This document shows, in pieces, positions 25,267-33,807 of a stretch of DNA of 64,000 nt (its first letter is position 1; each line of letters opens with the position of its first letter). The DNA comes from Cloacibacterium normanense. Lineage in GTDB: Bacteria; Bacteroidota; Bacteroidia; Flavobacteriales; Weeksellaceae. The translations under genes were made by a program, and so were the position numbers. The notes under the pieces are model-generated. The model saw nothing but the letters and a program-made list of their open reading frames with translations. It did no database searches and was not told the origin of the DNA. The stretch spans positions 496,001-560,000 of the forward strand of contig NZ_CP034157.1 in assembly GCF_003860565.1 (NCBI RefSeq), in the 5' to 3' direction.

Positions 25267-25422
25267 TGTTTTAAAATTGTGTTATTTTCATTGAAAACAA
25301 ATAAAACATTGAATTTTAAATAATTTTTTGGCAAGGTAATTGAATTACTCTAATTACTTTTTGCAAAAAGATAAAAAATTAATAATCGTGTTTGAAATTT
25401 GTTTAATCTAAAAAATCACACA

Positions 25423-26250
25423 ATGAGCAAAAATTTCTTTACTTATGACCCGCATCAAGCGCTGAACGAAGTTGTTTTCGAGAAGAGAAACAAAGAATAT
25501 GGAGCGTATGCTCTACGAAACGAAGCTAATGTCTTTCTAAAAAAGGCTTTATTTATAGGAGTTGGATTATTTGGTCTTTTAGCAATGACGCTCTTAGTTA
25601 TTGCGAATTTAAAACCAAAAGCAATTGAAAATCCAGTTTTTGTAGATATAAATATTAAAGATCTTAATTTACCAGAAGATGTAGTAGAAAGACCAATACC
25701 TAGAGTTATTCCTCCGAAAGCTCCTGTTCAGGTAAAAACGCAGAGTTTAACTCCGCCTACTCCAACCAGAAACGCTGTAAAAGAGGAAACCATTAACCAA
25801 AAAGTAGATGATGCCGTAATTTCTACGACTACAACTCCAGGAGTTGCCGTTACCAACCCTAATCAACATGTAGCTACTGGAACAGAAAACGGAAAAGAGA
25901 TTGTAAAAGAAACGCCTGCAAAACCTAATCCAAATGAAATTGTAAAGAATGTAGATGTAGAAGCAGATTTCATCGGTGGAGTTAATGCTTTTAGAACAAA
26001 AGTTTTACAAAATTTTGATTCTAGTGTCGTTGAAAATGAAACAGGTGAAGTGGTAAAAGCAGTGGTAACTTTTGTGGTAGAAAGAGACGGAACAATTTCT
26101 AATATTAAAGTTTCTGGAGAGAATACAGATTTTAATAAAGAAGCAGAAAAAACGATAAAAGGAATTAAAGGAAAATGGAATCCTGCAAAATTTCAAGGCG
26201 AAAATGTTCGTTCTTATTTTAGATTCCCTATTTCTATGCAGTTCGAATAA
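25423..26250 (+). CDS. TonB-family energy transducer
   Basis: A 275-residue inner-membrane protein that couples the proton motive force (through ExbB/ExbD) to outer-membrane receptors. An N-terminal cytoplasmic stretch (FEKRNKEYGAYALRN) is typical of Bacteroidota TonB. One transmembrane segment follows (about 38-58), then a proline-rich periplasmic linker (VIPPKAPVQVKT...TPPTPTRN), and a C-terminal TonB domain (about 190-275) ending RSYFRFPISMQFE. The start is the ATG at 25423. The frame runs open to a TTG at 25399, but the residues it adds are not conserved. No exbBD is adjacent. A hairpin made of two DnaA-box-like sequences follows the stop. Confidence 0.88.
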   Translation: MSKNFFTYDPHQALNEVVFEKRNKEYGAYALRNEANVFLKKALFIGVGLFGLLAMTLLVIANLKPKAIENPVFVDINIKDLNLPEDVVERPIPRVIPPKAPVQVKTQSLTPPTPTRNAVKEETINQKVDDAVISTTTTPGVAVTNPNQHVATGTENGKEIVKETPAKPNPNEIVKNVDVEADFIGGVNAFRTKVLQNFDSSVVENETGEVVKAVVTFVVERDGTISNIKVSGENTDFNKEAEKTIKGIKGKWNPAKFQGENVRSYFRFPISMQFE

Positions 26251-26301
26251 TCATTTAGAATATTTAATTTCAAAATTGTATTAATCTATAGCAATTCATT
26301 T

Positions 26302-26340
26302 AATTATCCACATTTTCTAAAAATTGTGGATAATTTTTTT
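26302..26340 (+). terminator. Terminator hairpin whose arms are perfect DnaA-box sequences
   Basis: AATTATCCACA (26302-26312) pairs with TGTGGATAATT (26325-26335), followed by seven T. As a terminator it suits the tonB-like gene. Each arm contains TTATCCACA, the consensus DnaA box, in inverted orientation, 108-138 bp before parA. Confidence 0.75.
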
Positions 26341-26416
26341 GTGCTTTAACCCTTTAATTCACAATAGTTTAATATTTTTGACAGTTATTAACATTCAACC
26401 GAATGACTATTTATTG

Positions 26417-26424
26417 TATTTTTG
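26417..26424 (+). promoter_or_regulatory. Promoter -7 element of parA
   Basis: TATTTTTG matches TAnnTTTG, 17 nt before the parA ATG. Confidence 0.5.
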
Positions 26425-26441
26425 GAAACTAATTCATTTTT

Positions 26442-27215
26442 ATGGGAAAAATTATTGGAGTTGCCAATCAGAAAGGAGGCGTAGGTAAAACCACTACTGC
26501 AGTGAATTTAGCAGCTGCGCTTGGCGTTTTAGAGAAAAAAGTTTTATTAATTGATGCAGATCCACAGGCTAATGCTACCTCAGGTTTAGGAATAGAAGAA
26601 GTAAATTATTCTACCTATAATTTATTGGAACACAGTGCAGATGTGAAAGATTGTATCCAAAAAACTTCATCTCCAAATTTAGACCTTGTACCTTCTCATA
26701 TTGATTTGGTAGCAGCGGAAATTGAGTTAGTAGACCGTGACAAGAGAGAATATATGCTTAAAAAAGCATTAGAAGAGGTGAAATCTGAGTATGACTACAT
26801 CATCATCGATTGTGCACCAAGTTTAGGTCTTATTACGGTAAATGCACTTACTGCTGCAGATTCTGTAATCATTCCAATTCAGTGTGAATATTTCGCACTA
26901 GAAGGTTTAGGCAAATTATTGAACACCGTGAAAAATGTTCAGAAAATTCACAATTATGATTTAGACATCGAAGGTTTATTACTTACCATGTACGATTCTA
27001 GATTAAGACTTTCTAATCAGGTGGTAGAAGAAGTAAATACGCATTTCCCAGAAATGGTTTTCGAAACGGTAATTTCTAGAAATGTAAGACTTTCTGAAGC
27101 GCCAAGTTTCGGAGAAAGCATCTTGATGTACGATGCCGAAAGCAAAGGTGCAATTCAATATATTCAATTGGCAGAAGAGGTACTTCTGAAAAACGAAAAA
27201 TTACAAAAAGCATAA
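26442..27215 (+). CDS. parA: Chromosome partitioning ATPase ParA (Soj)
   Basis: A 257-residue deviant Walker ATPase that positions ParB-bound origin regions on the nucleoid. KGGVGKTTT (residues 11-19) is the deviant Walker A loop, with its signature lysine at the start of the motif. Walker A' LLIDADPQANAT and Walker B IIIDCAPSLG follow. It lies in an operon with parB, 60 bp apart in start context. Its length is that of the chromosomal, regulator-free type, as expected for a core genome. Its promoter is preceded by paired DnaA-box-like sequences. Confidence 0.96.
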   Translation: MGKIIGVANQKGGVGKTTTAVNLAAALGVLEKKVLLIDADPQANATSGLGIEEVNYSTYNLLEHSADVKDCIQKTSSPNLDLVPSHIDLVAAEIELVDRDKREYMLKKALEEVKSEYDYIIIDCAPSLGLITVNALTAADSVIIPIQCEYFALEGLGKLLNTVKNVQKIHNYDLDIEGLLLTMYDSRLRLSNQVVEEVNTHFPEMVFETVISRNVRLSEAPSFGESILMYDAESKGAIQYIQLAEEVLLKNEKLQKA

Positions 27216-27249
27216 CATTTTTAGAATTGAGAAGAAATTTTGTTTGTTC

Positions 27250-27270
27250 TCATGACTAATGACTTATCAT
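27250..27270. repeat. Heptanucleotide array before parB
   Basis: TCATGAC, TAATGAC, TTATCAT: three degenerate 7-nt units ending 5 nt before the parB ATG at 27276. If the longer TTG or ATG starts were used, the array would be coding. Confidence 0.6.
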
Positions 27271-27275
27271 ACAAT

Positions 27276-28163
27276 ATGAAAGACAAAAAAAGAGCAATGG
27301 GACGTGGTTTGGGTGCTATTTTAAGTGCCGAAAGCAAAAGTAACATTAATTCTGCAACAGATACAGGAGCCGAAAAATTAGTAGGAAACATGGTAGAAGT
27401 AGCATTAGAAGATATTTATCCTAATGCAACTCAGCCAAGAACTTATTTTGATGAAACTGCCCTTAATGAATTGGCTCAATCGATAAAAAATCTTGGAGTC
27501 ATTCAACCTATCACTTTAAGAAAAGATGGTGATAAATTTGAAATTATCTCTGGGGAAAGACGTTACAGAGCTTCTAAAATTGCTGGTCTTACTTCTATTC
27601 CTGCTTACATAAGATTGGTAAATGACCAAGAATTGCTAGAAATGGCTTTGGTAGAAAATATCCAGCGTGAAGATTTAGATGCAATAGAAGTAGCACTTAC
27701 TTATCAAAGATTATTAGAAGAAATAGGTCTTACTCAAGAAAATTTAAGTTCTAGAGTAGGAAAAGAAAGAAGTACGATTACGAATTCTATTCGTTTGTTG
27801 AGGTTAAGTCCTGAGATTCAAAATGCGATTAGAAGCGGCGAGATTTCTGCAGGTCATGGTAGAGCAATCATCAGTGTAGAAGATGCCGAACTTCAACAAG
27901 AACTTTTCAAAAGAATCATCAAAGAAGGATTAAACGTAAGACAAGCTGAAAAAGCAGCTTCGGAATTTAAAAATCCTAAAAAATCTATCCAAAAAACAGA
28001 AAAAGAACTTCCGAATCATCTAAGAAAAGTAGAAAAATCATTAGCTGATGTTTTAGAAGTTGGGGTAGAAATAAAATCTTCAGGCAAAGGAAAAAAAGGG
28101 AAAATCATCCTTGATTTCAATAACGAAGATGAACTGAACAAAATCCTTTCACATTTTAATTAA
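27276..28163 (+). CDS. parB: Chromosome partitioning protein ParB (Spo0J)
   Basis: CTP-dependent DNA clamp that loads at parS sites near the origin. From the ATG at 27276 it is 295 residues and starts MKDKKRAMGRGLGAIL, the usual ParB N-terminus. Earlier starts at 27240 (TTG) or 27252 (ATG) would add repeat-derived residues. The N-terminal domain carries ISGERRYRASK (the CTP-binding GERRxRA motif) and LVENIQREDLDAIEVA. The central helix-turn-helix is VGKERSTITNSIRLLRL. The C-terminal part is the dimerisation domain. No parS-like palindrome was found in the window. Confidence 0.95.
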   Translation: MKDKKRAMGRGLGAILSAESKSNINSATDTGAEKLVGNMVEVALEDIYPNATQPRTYFDETALNELAQSIKNLGVIQPITLRKDGDKFEIISGERRYRASKIAGLTSIPAYIRLVNDQELLEMALVENIQREDLDAIEVALTYQRLLEEIGLTQENLSSRVGKERSTITNSIRLLRLSPEIQNAIRSGEISAGHGRAIISVEDAELQQELFKRIIKEGLNVRQAEKAASEFKNPKKSIQKTEKELPNHLRKVEKSLADVLEVGVEIKSSGKGKKGKIILDFNNEDELNKILSHFN

Positions 28164-28747
28164 TGAGAGCAGTTTACTCCATCATATTATTGTTGTTCTT
28201 TGGGTTGTTTTTTTCTCAAGAAATTAAACCTTTTGACACCATCAAGACCGAAAAACAGGTAGTTGAGGAAATAGAAAAAGCCAACGTGAGCACCATTCAA
28301 AAATACAATCCTACAAAAGCAGGGTTGTATTCTGCTGTTTTTCCGGGCCTTGGTCAATATTACAACAAGAAATATTGGAAAATCCCAATTGTTTGGGGAG
28401 CTGTAGGAACTGGAGTAGGGATTATTGTGTATAATGATAAGCAATATCGCCGTTATAGAACAGCGTTTTTAGCGGAGTTAAATGGTCAACCTCACGAGTT
28501 TGATGATTTACCTTATGTAGACGCTACAGTTCTAGGAAATACACAAGACAGAGCCAAAAGACAAAGAGATTACGCCATCGCCATTACCGGAGTTTTATAT
28601 ATTTTAAATATTGTAGATGCGGTAGTAGATGCACACTTATACGACCAAAAGAAAGACCCAGATTTAGCCATTAAACCTACCATTATTTACGATGATTTAG
28701 GCGTAGCAAATGGTAAAGCTGGATTGTCTTTGAGTTTTAGATTTTAA
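28163..28747 (+). CDS. DUF5683 domain protein
   Basis: A 194-residue protein whose ATG overlaps the parB stop (TAATG), showing translational coupling. A signal peptide (about 1-18, IILLLFFGLFFSQ) precedes a conserved segment AVFPGLGQYYNKKYWKIPIVWGAVGTG that holds a hydrophobic helix. A second helix follows near AIAITGVLYILNIVDAVVDAHL. DUF5683 is widespread in Bacteroidota next to parB and dapB. Its function is unknown, although the location suggests an envelope protein made alongside growth genes. Confidence 0.88.
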   Translation: MRAVYSIILLLFFGLFFSQEIKPFDTIKTEKQVVEEIEKANVSTIQKYNPTKAGLYSAVFPGLGQYYNKKYWKIPIVWGAVGTGVGIIVYNDKQYRRYRTAFLAELNGQPHEFDDLPYVDATVLGNTQDRAKRQRDYAIAITGVLYILNIVDAVVDAHLYDQKKDPDLAIKPTIIYDDLGVANGKAGLSLSFRF

Positions 28748-28758
28748 AAATTAAAAAA

Positions 28759-29460
28759 ATGAAAATAGCATTAGTAGGTTACGGAAAAATGGGCAAAATC
28801 ATTGATGAAATTGCCACAAAAAGAGGACATGAAGTTGTAGCAAGATTAAATGAAACGCCTACCAAAGAAAATCTGAACAATCCAGATGTAGTGATAGAAT
28901 TTTCTCAGCCAGAAGTAGCTTTTAGCAATATAAAGACCTGTTTAGAAAATAAAATTCCAGTAGTTTGTGGAACTACAGGTTGGCTAGAACAAAAACCTGC
29001 CATCGAAAAAATAGCCTTAGAAAACGAGACTGGATTTTTATACGGTTCTAATTTTAGTTTAGGTGTGAATCTTTTCTTTGCTTTAAATGAAAATTTAGCA
29101 AAATTGATGCAGAAATTCAGTGATGATTATACCTGTCAGCTCGAAGAAATTCATCATATTCATAAAAAAGATGCTCCAAGTGGAACTGCAATTTCTATTG
29201 CAGAAGGAATCTTCAAACATTCAGACTATAATTCATGGAAATTAGATGAAACTGAAGGGACATCTTTAGGAATTGAGGCAATTAGAGAAGGAGAAGTTCC
29301 GGGAACACATAGTGTTTACTATCGTTCGGAAGTAGACGAAATAGAAATAAAACATACTGCTTTCAATAGAAACGGATTTGCATTAGGTGCAGTAATTGCT
29401 GCAGAATGGTTGCCGGGAAAAGTTGGGAATTTTGGAATGAAAGAAGTTTTAGGACTTTAA
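28759..29460 (+). CDS. dapB: 4-hydroxy-tetrahydrodipicolinate reductase
   Basis: Second step of the diaminopimelate/lysine branch: NAD(P)H-dependent reduction giving tetrahydrodipicolinate, needed for peptidoglycan. The N-terminal Rossmann motif is GYGKMGKI (7-14). CGTTGW is followed by the catalytic HHIHKKDAPSGTA segment (His and Lys present). It is 233 residues, at the short end for DapB, as is normal in Bacteroidota. It lies 11 bp after DUF5683 and upstream of lepB. Confidence 0.94.
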   Translation: MKIALVGYGKMGKIIDEIATKRGHEVVARLNETPTKENLNNPDVVIEFSQPEVAFSNIKTCLENKIPVVCGTTGWLEQKPAIEKIALENETGFLYGSNFSLGVNLFFALNENLAKLMQKFSDDYTCQLEEIHHIHKKDAPSGTAISIAEGIFKHSDYNSWKLDETEGTSLGIEAIREGEVPGTHSVYYRSEVDEIEIKHTAFNRNGFALGAVIAAEWLPGKVGNFGMKEVLGL

Positions 29461-29480
29461 TCTGAGTTTAATTTACAGAG

Positions 29481-29551
29481 TTAAACCTTGAACCCTGAAC
29501 TTTAATGTAACAAATCACGAATTGCATTACTAATTACACATCACATATTAA
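29481..29551. repeat. Two heptanucleotide arrays in the dapB-lepB gap
   Basis: TTAAACC-TTGAACC-CTGAACT (29481-29501) and GCATTAC-TAATTAC-ACATCAC-ATATTAA (29524-29551). Both keep 7-nt register with drifting sequence. The second ends 9 nt before the lepB ATG. Confidence 0.7.
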
Positions 29552-29560
29552 TCATAGAAA

Positions 29561-31216
29561 ATGGATTACATCTTACAATATTCTATTTTTATACTGATTT
29601 TATCAGTTTTATTGGGACTTTCGTCTTTTAAATTATATCAAAAAATGGGTTACAAAGGCTGGGAAGCTTTTGTTCCTTTTTATAATTACTACATCATTCA
29701 GAAAGAAGTAGGAGAACCAAAATGGTGGGTTATCTTGGCTTATTTGCCAATTGTAGGACCTATTATGATGACTGTTTTCCATTTGTTTTTGATGAAAAAA
29801 TTTGGAAGAACTTCAGCGCTGGAACAAATTCTTACTGCGTTGCTTCCTTTTATTTATTTGGCGTATTCGTCTTATTTTCAGTTGAATAAAGTAGACAGAT
29901 TTGCGGTAGATGATCCAAAAGCTAAAAAGGAATCTTTCTTAGGTTCTATCACTTTTGCTGTAGTTTTTGCTACGATTATTCACGCTTTTGTTACCCAACC
30001 ATTTGCCATTCCTACAGGTTCTATGGAAAGAACTTTATTGGTAGGAGATTTCTTATTCGTAAACAAATGGAGCTATGGTTTTAGAATGCCAACAAGACCG
30101 GTTGCATTGCCATTTCTACAAGGAACTATTATGGATACTCAGAAAGATGGAAATCCTAAAAACGACCCAAAATCTTATGTAGATGCCATTAAATTGCCTT
30201 ATTTTAGAATTGGTGAATTCAAAAAACCTAAGAAAAATGATATTGTAGTTTTCAATTATCCGGGAGATTCCGTGCATACAGCGATAGATAGAAAAGATCC
30301 TTATGTAAAACGTTGTGTAGCGGTAGGTGGAGATGTGGTAGTAATGAGAGCAGGGAATTTATACATTAATGGCAAACCAGAAGTTCAAATGGCAGATGCT
30401 GAAGTTCAGCGTTCTTACACCATTTATACACGTTCAGAAATAGATATCGATTATTTATGGAAAAATCTCGCCTATTTACCGATTACTGATGAAGGTGAAA
30501 CCAAAGACGGATTGCATTATTATCAATTTCAAGGGTTGACTAAAGATTTATTGGCTCAAATTAAAGCCATTCCTGAATTTGTAAAGGCTGAAGAAGTTTT
30601 AGGCGAAAAAGGAAAAGGAGCAATTTCTTACTATCCAGTTTTAGACGAAAACGGTCAATATGTAAATGATGGAACAGGTCACGCTTTAATGTCTAAAAAA
30701 GTAGATGTTTCTCAATCTATTTTTCCGATTAATAAACCTTGGAACCAAGATTGGTACGGACCTCTCACTATTCCTAAAAAAGGAGATGTGATTACCATTA
30801 CTCAAGAAAATTTACCAGAATATAAAAAACTGATCACAGAATTTGAAGGAAATATTTTAGAATTCAAAGGGGGTAAATTCTATATCAATGGTGCTCAAAC
30901 TGATAAATATACCGTAAAACAAGACTACTATTTTATGATGGGAGATAATAGAGATGCTTCTCTAGATGCTCGTTTCTTTGGTTTTGTTCCAGAGACGCAT
31001 ATTGTAGGAAGCCCTATGTTTACTTGGCTTAGTTTACAAGGAACTTTTGACGAAGGTCCTAAAAAAGTAAGATGGGAAAGAATGTTCAAAGCAACAAACA
31101 CTGGCGAAAAAGATAAAACTTCTTATTGGTGGGTTGCAGCTGCAATTTTAATCTTATTCTTCGGTTGGGAATTTTTTGTAAAACTTTTCAAAGGGAAAAA
31201 TAAAGAAGAAGAGTAG
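29561..31216 (+). CDS. lepB: Signal peptidase I, long Bacteroidota form
   Basis: Membrane protease that removes signal peptides from secreted proteins. At 551 residues it is about twice the E. coli-type length because of a DUF5684-like N-terminal membrane domain (1-115) and a large insertion. The catalytic Ser154 lies in AIPTGSMERTLL and Lys250 in DPYVKRCVAVGGD. The box E-like GDNRDASLDARFFGFVP near residue 465 closes the fold. A final membrane helix (about 520-540) precedes a charged tail. It is the last gene of the parAB-dapB operon and is followed by a strong terminator. Confidence 0.93.
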   Translation: MDYILQYSIFILILSVLLGLSSFKLYQKMGYKGWEAFVPFYNYYIIQKEVGEPKWWVILAYLPIVGPIMMTVFHLFLMKKFGRTSALEQILTALLPFIYLAYSSYFQLNKVDRFAVDDPKAKKESFLGSITFAVVFATIIHAFVTQPFAIPTGSMERTLLVGDFLFVNKWSYGFRMPTRPVALPFLQGTIMDTQKDGNPKNDPKSYVDAIKLPYFRIGEFKKPKKNDIVVFNYPGDSVHTAIDRKDPYVKRCVAVGGDVVVMRAGNLYINGKPEVQMADAEVQRSYTIYTRSEIDIDYLWKNLAYLPITDEGETKDGLHYYQFQGLTKDLLAQIKAIPEFVKAEEVLGEKGKGAISYYPVLDENGQYVNDGTGHALMSKKVDVSQSIFPINKPWNQDWYGPLTIPKKGDVITITQENLPEYKKLITEFEGNILEFKGGKFYINGAQTDKYTVKQDYYFMMGDNRDASLDARFFGFVPETHIVGSPMFTWLSLQGTFDEGPKKVRWERMFKATNTGEKDKTSYWWVAAAILILFFGWEFFVKLFKGKNKEEE

Positions 31217-31245
31217 AATTTTATAGAAATTTGAAAAATTGACAT

Positions 31246-31281
31246 ACCCTTTTTGCGTTCAAAACGCAGAAAGGGTTTTTT
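31246..31281 (+). terminator. Terminator after lepB
   Basis: ACCCTTTTTGCGTT pairs with AACGCAGAAAGGGT with one mismatch and a short loop, then a T-run. Confidence 0.88.
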
Positions 31282-31327
31282 GATATAATCACATTTATTT
31301 TTTTAACTTTGGACACTCAATTTTAGA

Positions 31328-31960
31328 ATGAAAATGAAAACGGTATTACCTATATTTTATTTGCCGCCAGTTTCTTGGTTTGCAGAATTTTTAAAAGAAG
31401 AAAACGAAATTCTTCTGGAGCAACATGAGAATTTCCCTAAACAAACCTATAGAAGCAGATGCAATATTTACGGTGCCAATGGTAAATTGGCGCTCATTTT
31501 GCCAATTCATCATAACGGAAAACGTGCGATGAAAGATTTAGAGCTTTCTTATGCTGAAGATTGGCAAAAACTCCACTGGAAATCCATTAAAATTGCTTAC
31601 CAAAGTTCGCCTTATTTCGAGTATTATGAAGATAAGTTGAAGCAGGTTTTCTCGGTACAGCCTACATCTCTTATTGAATTTAATCTCAATGCTTTGAAAA
31701 TCATTCTTCAAATTTTAAAAGTTGAAAAAGACTTTTCACTCACCACGGAATTCGAAAAAACACCAGATGCAGTAGATTTAAGAGAGCGTTTTTCAGCAAA
31801 AAAAGAGTCAGAATATCATTTGCCAGAATATTACCAAACGTTTAGCGATAAATTAGGATTTATCAAAGATTTATCAATACTAGACGTGGTTTGTAACATT
31901 GGTCCAGAATCTGCTACGTATATTAAAAAAGTAACTCAATCCATACAAAATATATCATAA
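31328..31960 (+). CDS. WbqC-like family protein
   Basis: A 210-residue cytosolic protein of the WbqC family. The N-terminus PIFYLPPVSWFAEFL and the block YRSRCNIYGANGKLALILPI are family hallmarks, as is HWKSIKIAYQSSPYFEYYED. Members elsewhere sit in O-antigen clusters or next to lepB in Bacteroidota. Biochemical activity is not established. The stop overlaps the ATG of the subtilase gene (31960), so the two are translationally coupled. Two ATGs two codons apart (31328, 31334) are both possible starts. Confidence 0.87.
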   Translation: MKMKTVLPIFYLPPVSWFAEFLKEENEILLEQHENFPKQTYRSRCNIYGANGKLALILPIHHNGKRAMKDLELSYAEDWQKLHWKSIKIAYQSSPYFEYYEDKLKQVFSVQPTSLIEFNLNALKIILQILKVEKDFSLTTEFEKTPDAVDLRERFSAKKESEYHLPEYYQTFSDKLGFIKDLSILDVVCNIGPESATYIKKVTQSIQNIS

Positions 31961-33654
31961 TGAAAAGAATAATCATTGCAGCTGCATTTTTAGCAGGATT
32001 TAATTTTGGGTTTTCGCAAGAAACCAAAACTGAAGATAAAGATTTGATGACTTGGTATCACAAAGATTTTTCTACAACAAATGTTTACGGAGTCAATACT
32101 CAAAACGCATATAAATTTTTTGAATCAAAAGGTCTAAAACCTAAAACAGTAGTGGTAGGTGTAATAGACAGTGGTGTGGAAGTAGACCATCCTGGTTTAA
32201 TAAAAAATATGTGGAAAAACGTAAACGAAGTTCCTAATAATGGTAAAGATGATGATGGGAACGGTTACTTAGATGATGTTTACGGCTGGAACTTTATCGG
32301 GGGTAAAAATGGAGATGTAGAAATTGACAATTTAGAAGTAACAAGAGTTGTAAAACAATACAAACCCGTTTTTGAAGGGGCGAGTTCAGAAGTGAATAAA
32401 GCCAATCAAGCAAAAATGCCTACAGAATTTGAGATGTATCTTCGTGCAAAAGATATGTACAATAAAAAAAGTGTAGAAGCTAAACAGCAGTTTCAGTTTT
32501 ATTCAGAATTTGCAAAAGTGATTCCTAGTGTAGCAGCTACTTTAAAAGGAAAAACACTGACTAAAGAAAATTTAGATTCTATTAAACCAACTACACAAGA
32601 AGAAGCTAGAAATCTTTCGATTTTAAGTCAAGTAGTAAATGATCCTACTATGGTTGGGAAATCTCAAGCAGAAGTAGAAGAATTTTTAAATAAAGAAATC
32701 AAAGGTGCTCTAGAATATTTCGAACCTCAAGCTACAAAACAGTATAACTTAGATTATGATCCTAGAGCAATTGTAGGAGATAATTATCAAGACAAAAAAG
32801 AGAAATTCTACGGAAATAACCATTACGAAGGTCCAGATGCACAACACGGAACTCACGTTGCAGGAATTATTGCAGGTTATCCTCAAGGAAATGAAGTGCA
32901 ATACGGAGTTGCCTATAAAGTGGCAAAAATTATGACGGTAAGAGCGGTTCCAAACGGTGATGAACGTGATAAAGACATCGCAAATTCTATTCGTTATGCG
33001 GTAGATAATGGTGCTAAAGTCATTAATATGAGTTTTGGAAAGCCTGTTTCTCCTGAAAAAGAATTGGTGTGGGAAGCATTCCAATATGCTAAAGATAAAG
33101 GCGTTCTATTGGTAAAAGCTGCTGGAAACGAAAACGAAGATATTCAAGAAAATCCATATTTCCCTACTAATTTTAAATCTACTAAAGACGAGAAACCTTT
33201 CATTAACAACATGATTGTAGTAGGTGCAAGTACCAATAATAATGAATTTTTAAGAGCGGGATTCTCTAATTTTAATCAAAAAATGGTGAATGTTTTTGCG
33301 CCTGGTGATAAAATTTATTCTACCGTTCCAGATGGTAAATATGAATATTTACAAGGGACTTCTATGGCTTCTCCAGTTGTAGCGGGAGCTTCTGCAGTTT
33401 TATTGGCTTATATGCCTAATTTAAAACCAGAGCAAGTAATAGAATCTCTAGTAAAGTCGGTGAATAAGTCTGAGGTAAATGCAATGTTGCCAACCAATAC
33501 CAACAATAGATTTGATTTAATTTCAGAATCTGGAGGAGTGATAGACTTATACAAAGCGGCACAATACGCTTATACACATTTCTACAAAGCGGCTCCTGCA
33601 AAACCAGTGAAAAAGGCGGTGCTTAAAAAGAAAAAAGTAGTTAGAAAAAAATAA
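31960..33654 (+). CDS. Secreted S8 (subtilisin-like) serine peptidase
   Basis: A 564-residue extracytoplasmic protease. A signal peptide covers about 1-19. The triad is complete: Asp70 in VIDSGVEVDHP, His296 in QHGTHVAGIIAG and Ser468 in GTSMASPVVAG. The Asp-His spacing of about 226 residues is far longer than in subtilisin because of a mostly helical insertion (about 120-280). This is a known trait of some Bacteroidota S8 proteases. It ends in a strongly basic tail (KPVKKAVLKKKKVVRKK) with no type IX secretion C-terminal domain, so surface export by that route is unlikely. It is coupled to the upstream wbqC-like gene and closed by a terminator. Confidence 0.92.
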   Translation: MKRIIIAAAFLAGFNFGFSQETKTEDKDLMTWYHKDFSTTNVYGVNTQNAYKFFESKGLKPKTVVVGVIDSGVEVDHPGLIKNMWKNVNEVPNNGKDDDGNGYLDDVYGWNFIGGKNGDVEIDNLEVTRVVKQYKPVFEGASSEVNKANQAKMPTEFEMYLRAKDMYNKKSVEAKQQFQFYSEFAKVIPSVAATLKGKTLTKENLDSIKPTTQEEARNLSILSQVVNDPTMVGKSQAEVEEFLNKEIKGALEYFEPQATKQYNLDYDPRAIVGDNYQDKKEKFYGNNHYEGPDAQHGTHVAGIIAGYPQGNEVQYGVAYKVAKIMTVRAVPNGDERDKDIANSIRYAVDNGAKVINMSFGKPVSPEKELVWEAFQYAKDKGVLLVKAAGNENEDIQENPYFPTNFKSTKDEKPFINNMIVVGASTNNNEFLRAGFSNFNQKMVNVFAPGDKIYSTVPDGKYEYLQGTSMASPVVAGASAVLLAYMPNLKPEQVIESLVKSVNKSEVNAMLPTNTNNRFDLISESGGVIDLYKAAQYAYTHFYKAAPAKPVKKAVLKKKKVVRKK

Positions 33655-33674
33655 TTAATCATACTAATCAATTG

Positions 33675-33700
33675 AAAGGCTGTTTTTTACAGCCTTTTTT
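33675..33700 (+). terminator. Terminator after the S8 peptidase gene
   Basis: AAAGGCTGT (33675-33683) and ACAGCCTTT (33689-33697), then six T. Confidence 0.88.
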
Positions 33701-33739
33701 ATTTGTTGAATTTTAAGAAAAGTTTATAAGATTATCATA

Positions 33740-33755
33740 TTGGCACAGTTTTTAC
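33740..33755 (+). promoter_or_regulatory. Candidate sigma-54 promoter before the lipocalin gene
   Basis: TTGGCACAGTTTTTAC keeps the GG and (G/A)C dinucleotides 10 nt apart and matches TGGCAC at -24. The -12 GC is AC here, a common weak variant. Predicted transcription start is about 33767, 41 nt before the ATG. A partial sigma-A type TAACTTTA at about 33767-33774 is the alternative reading. Confidence 0.45.
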
Positions 33756-33807
33756 AATTAACTTCATAACTTTACATTTATAAATAACAACCAAATTTAA
33801 GATAAAG

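Noticed and set aside
26251-26441. Confident call of the replication origin before parA
   Set aside because: Only two consensus boxes are present, they double as terminator arms, dnaA is not adjacent, and skew could not be computed.
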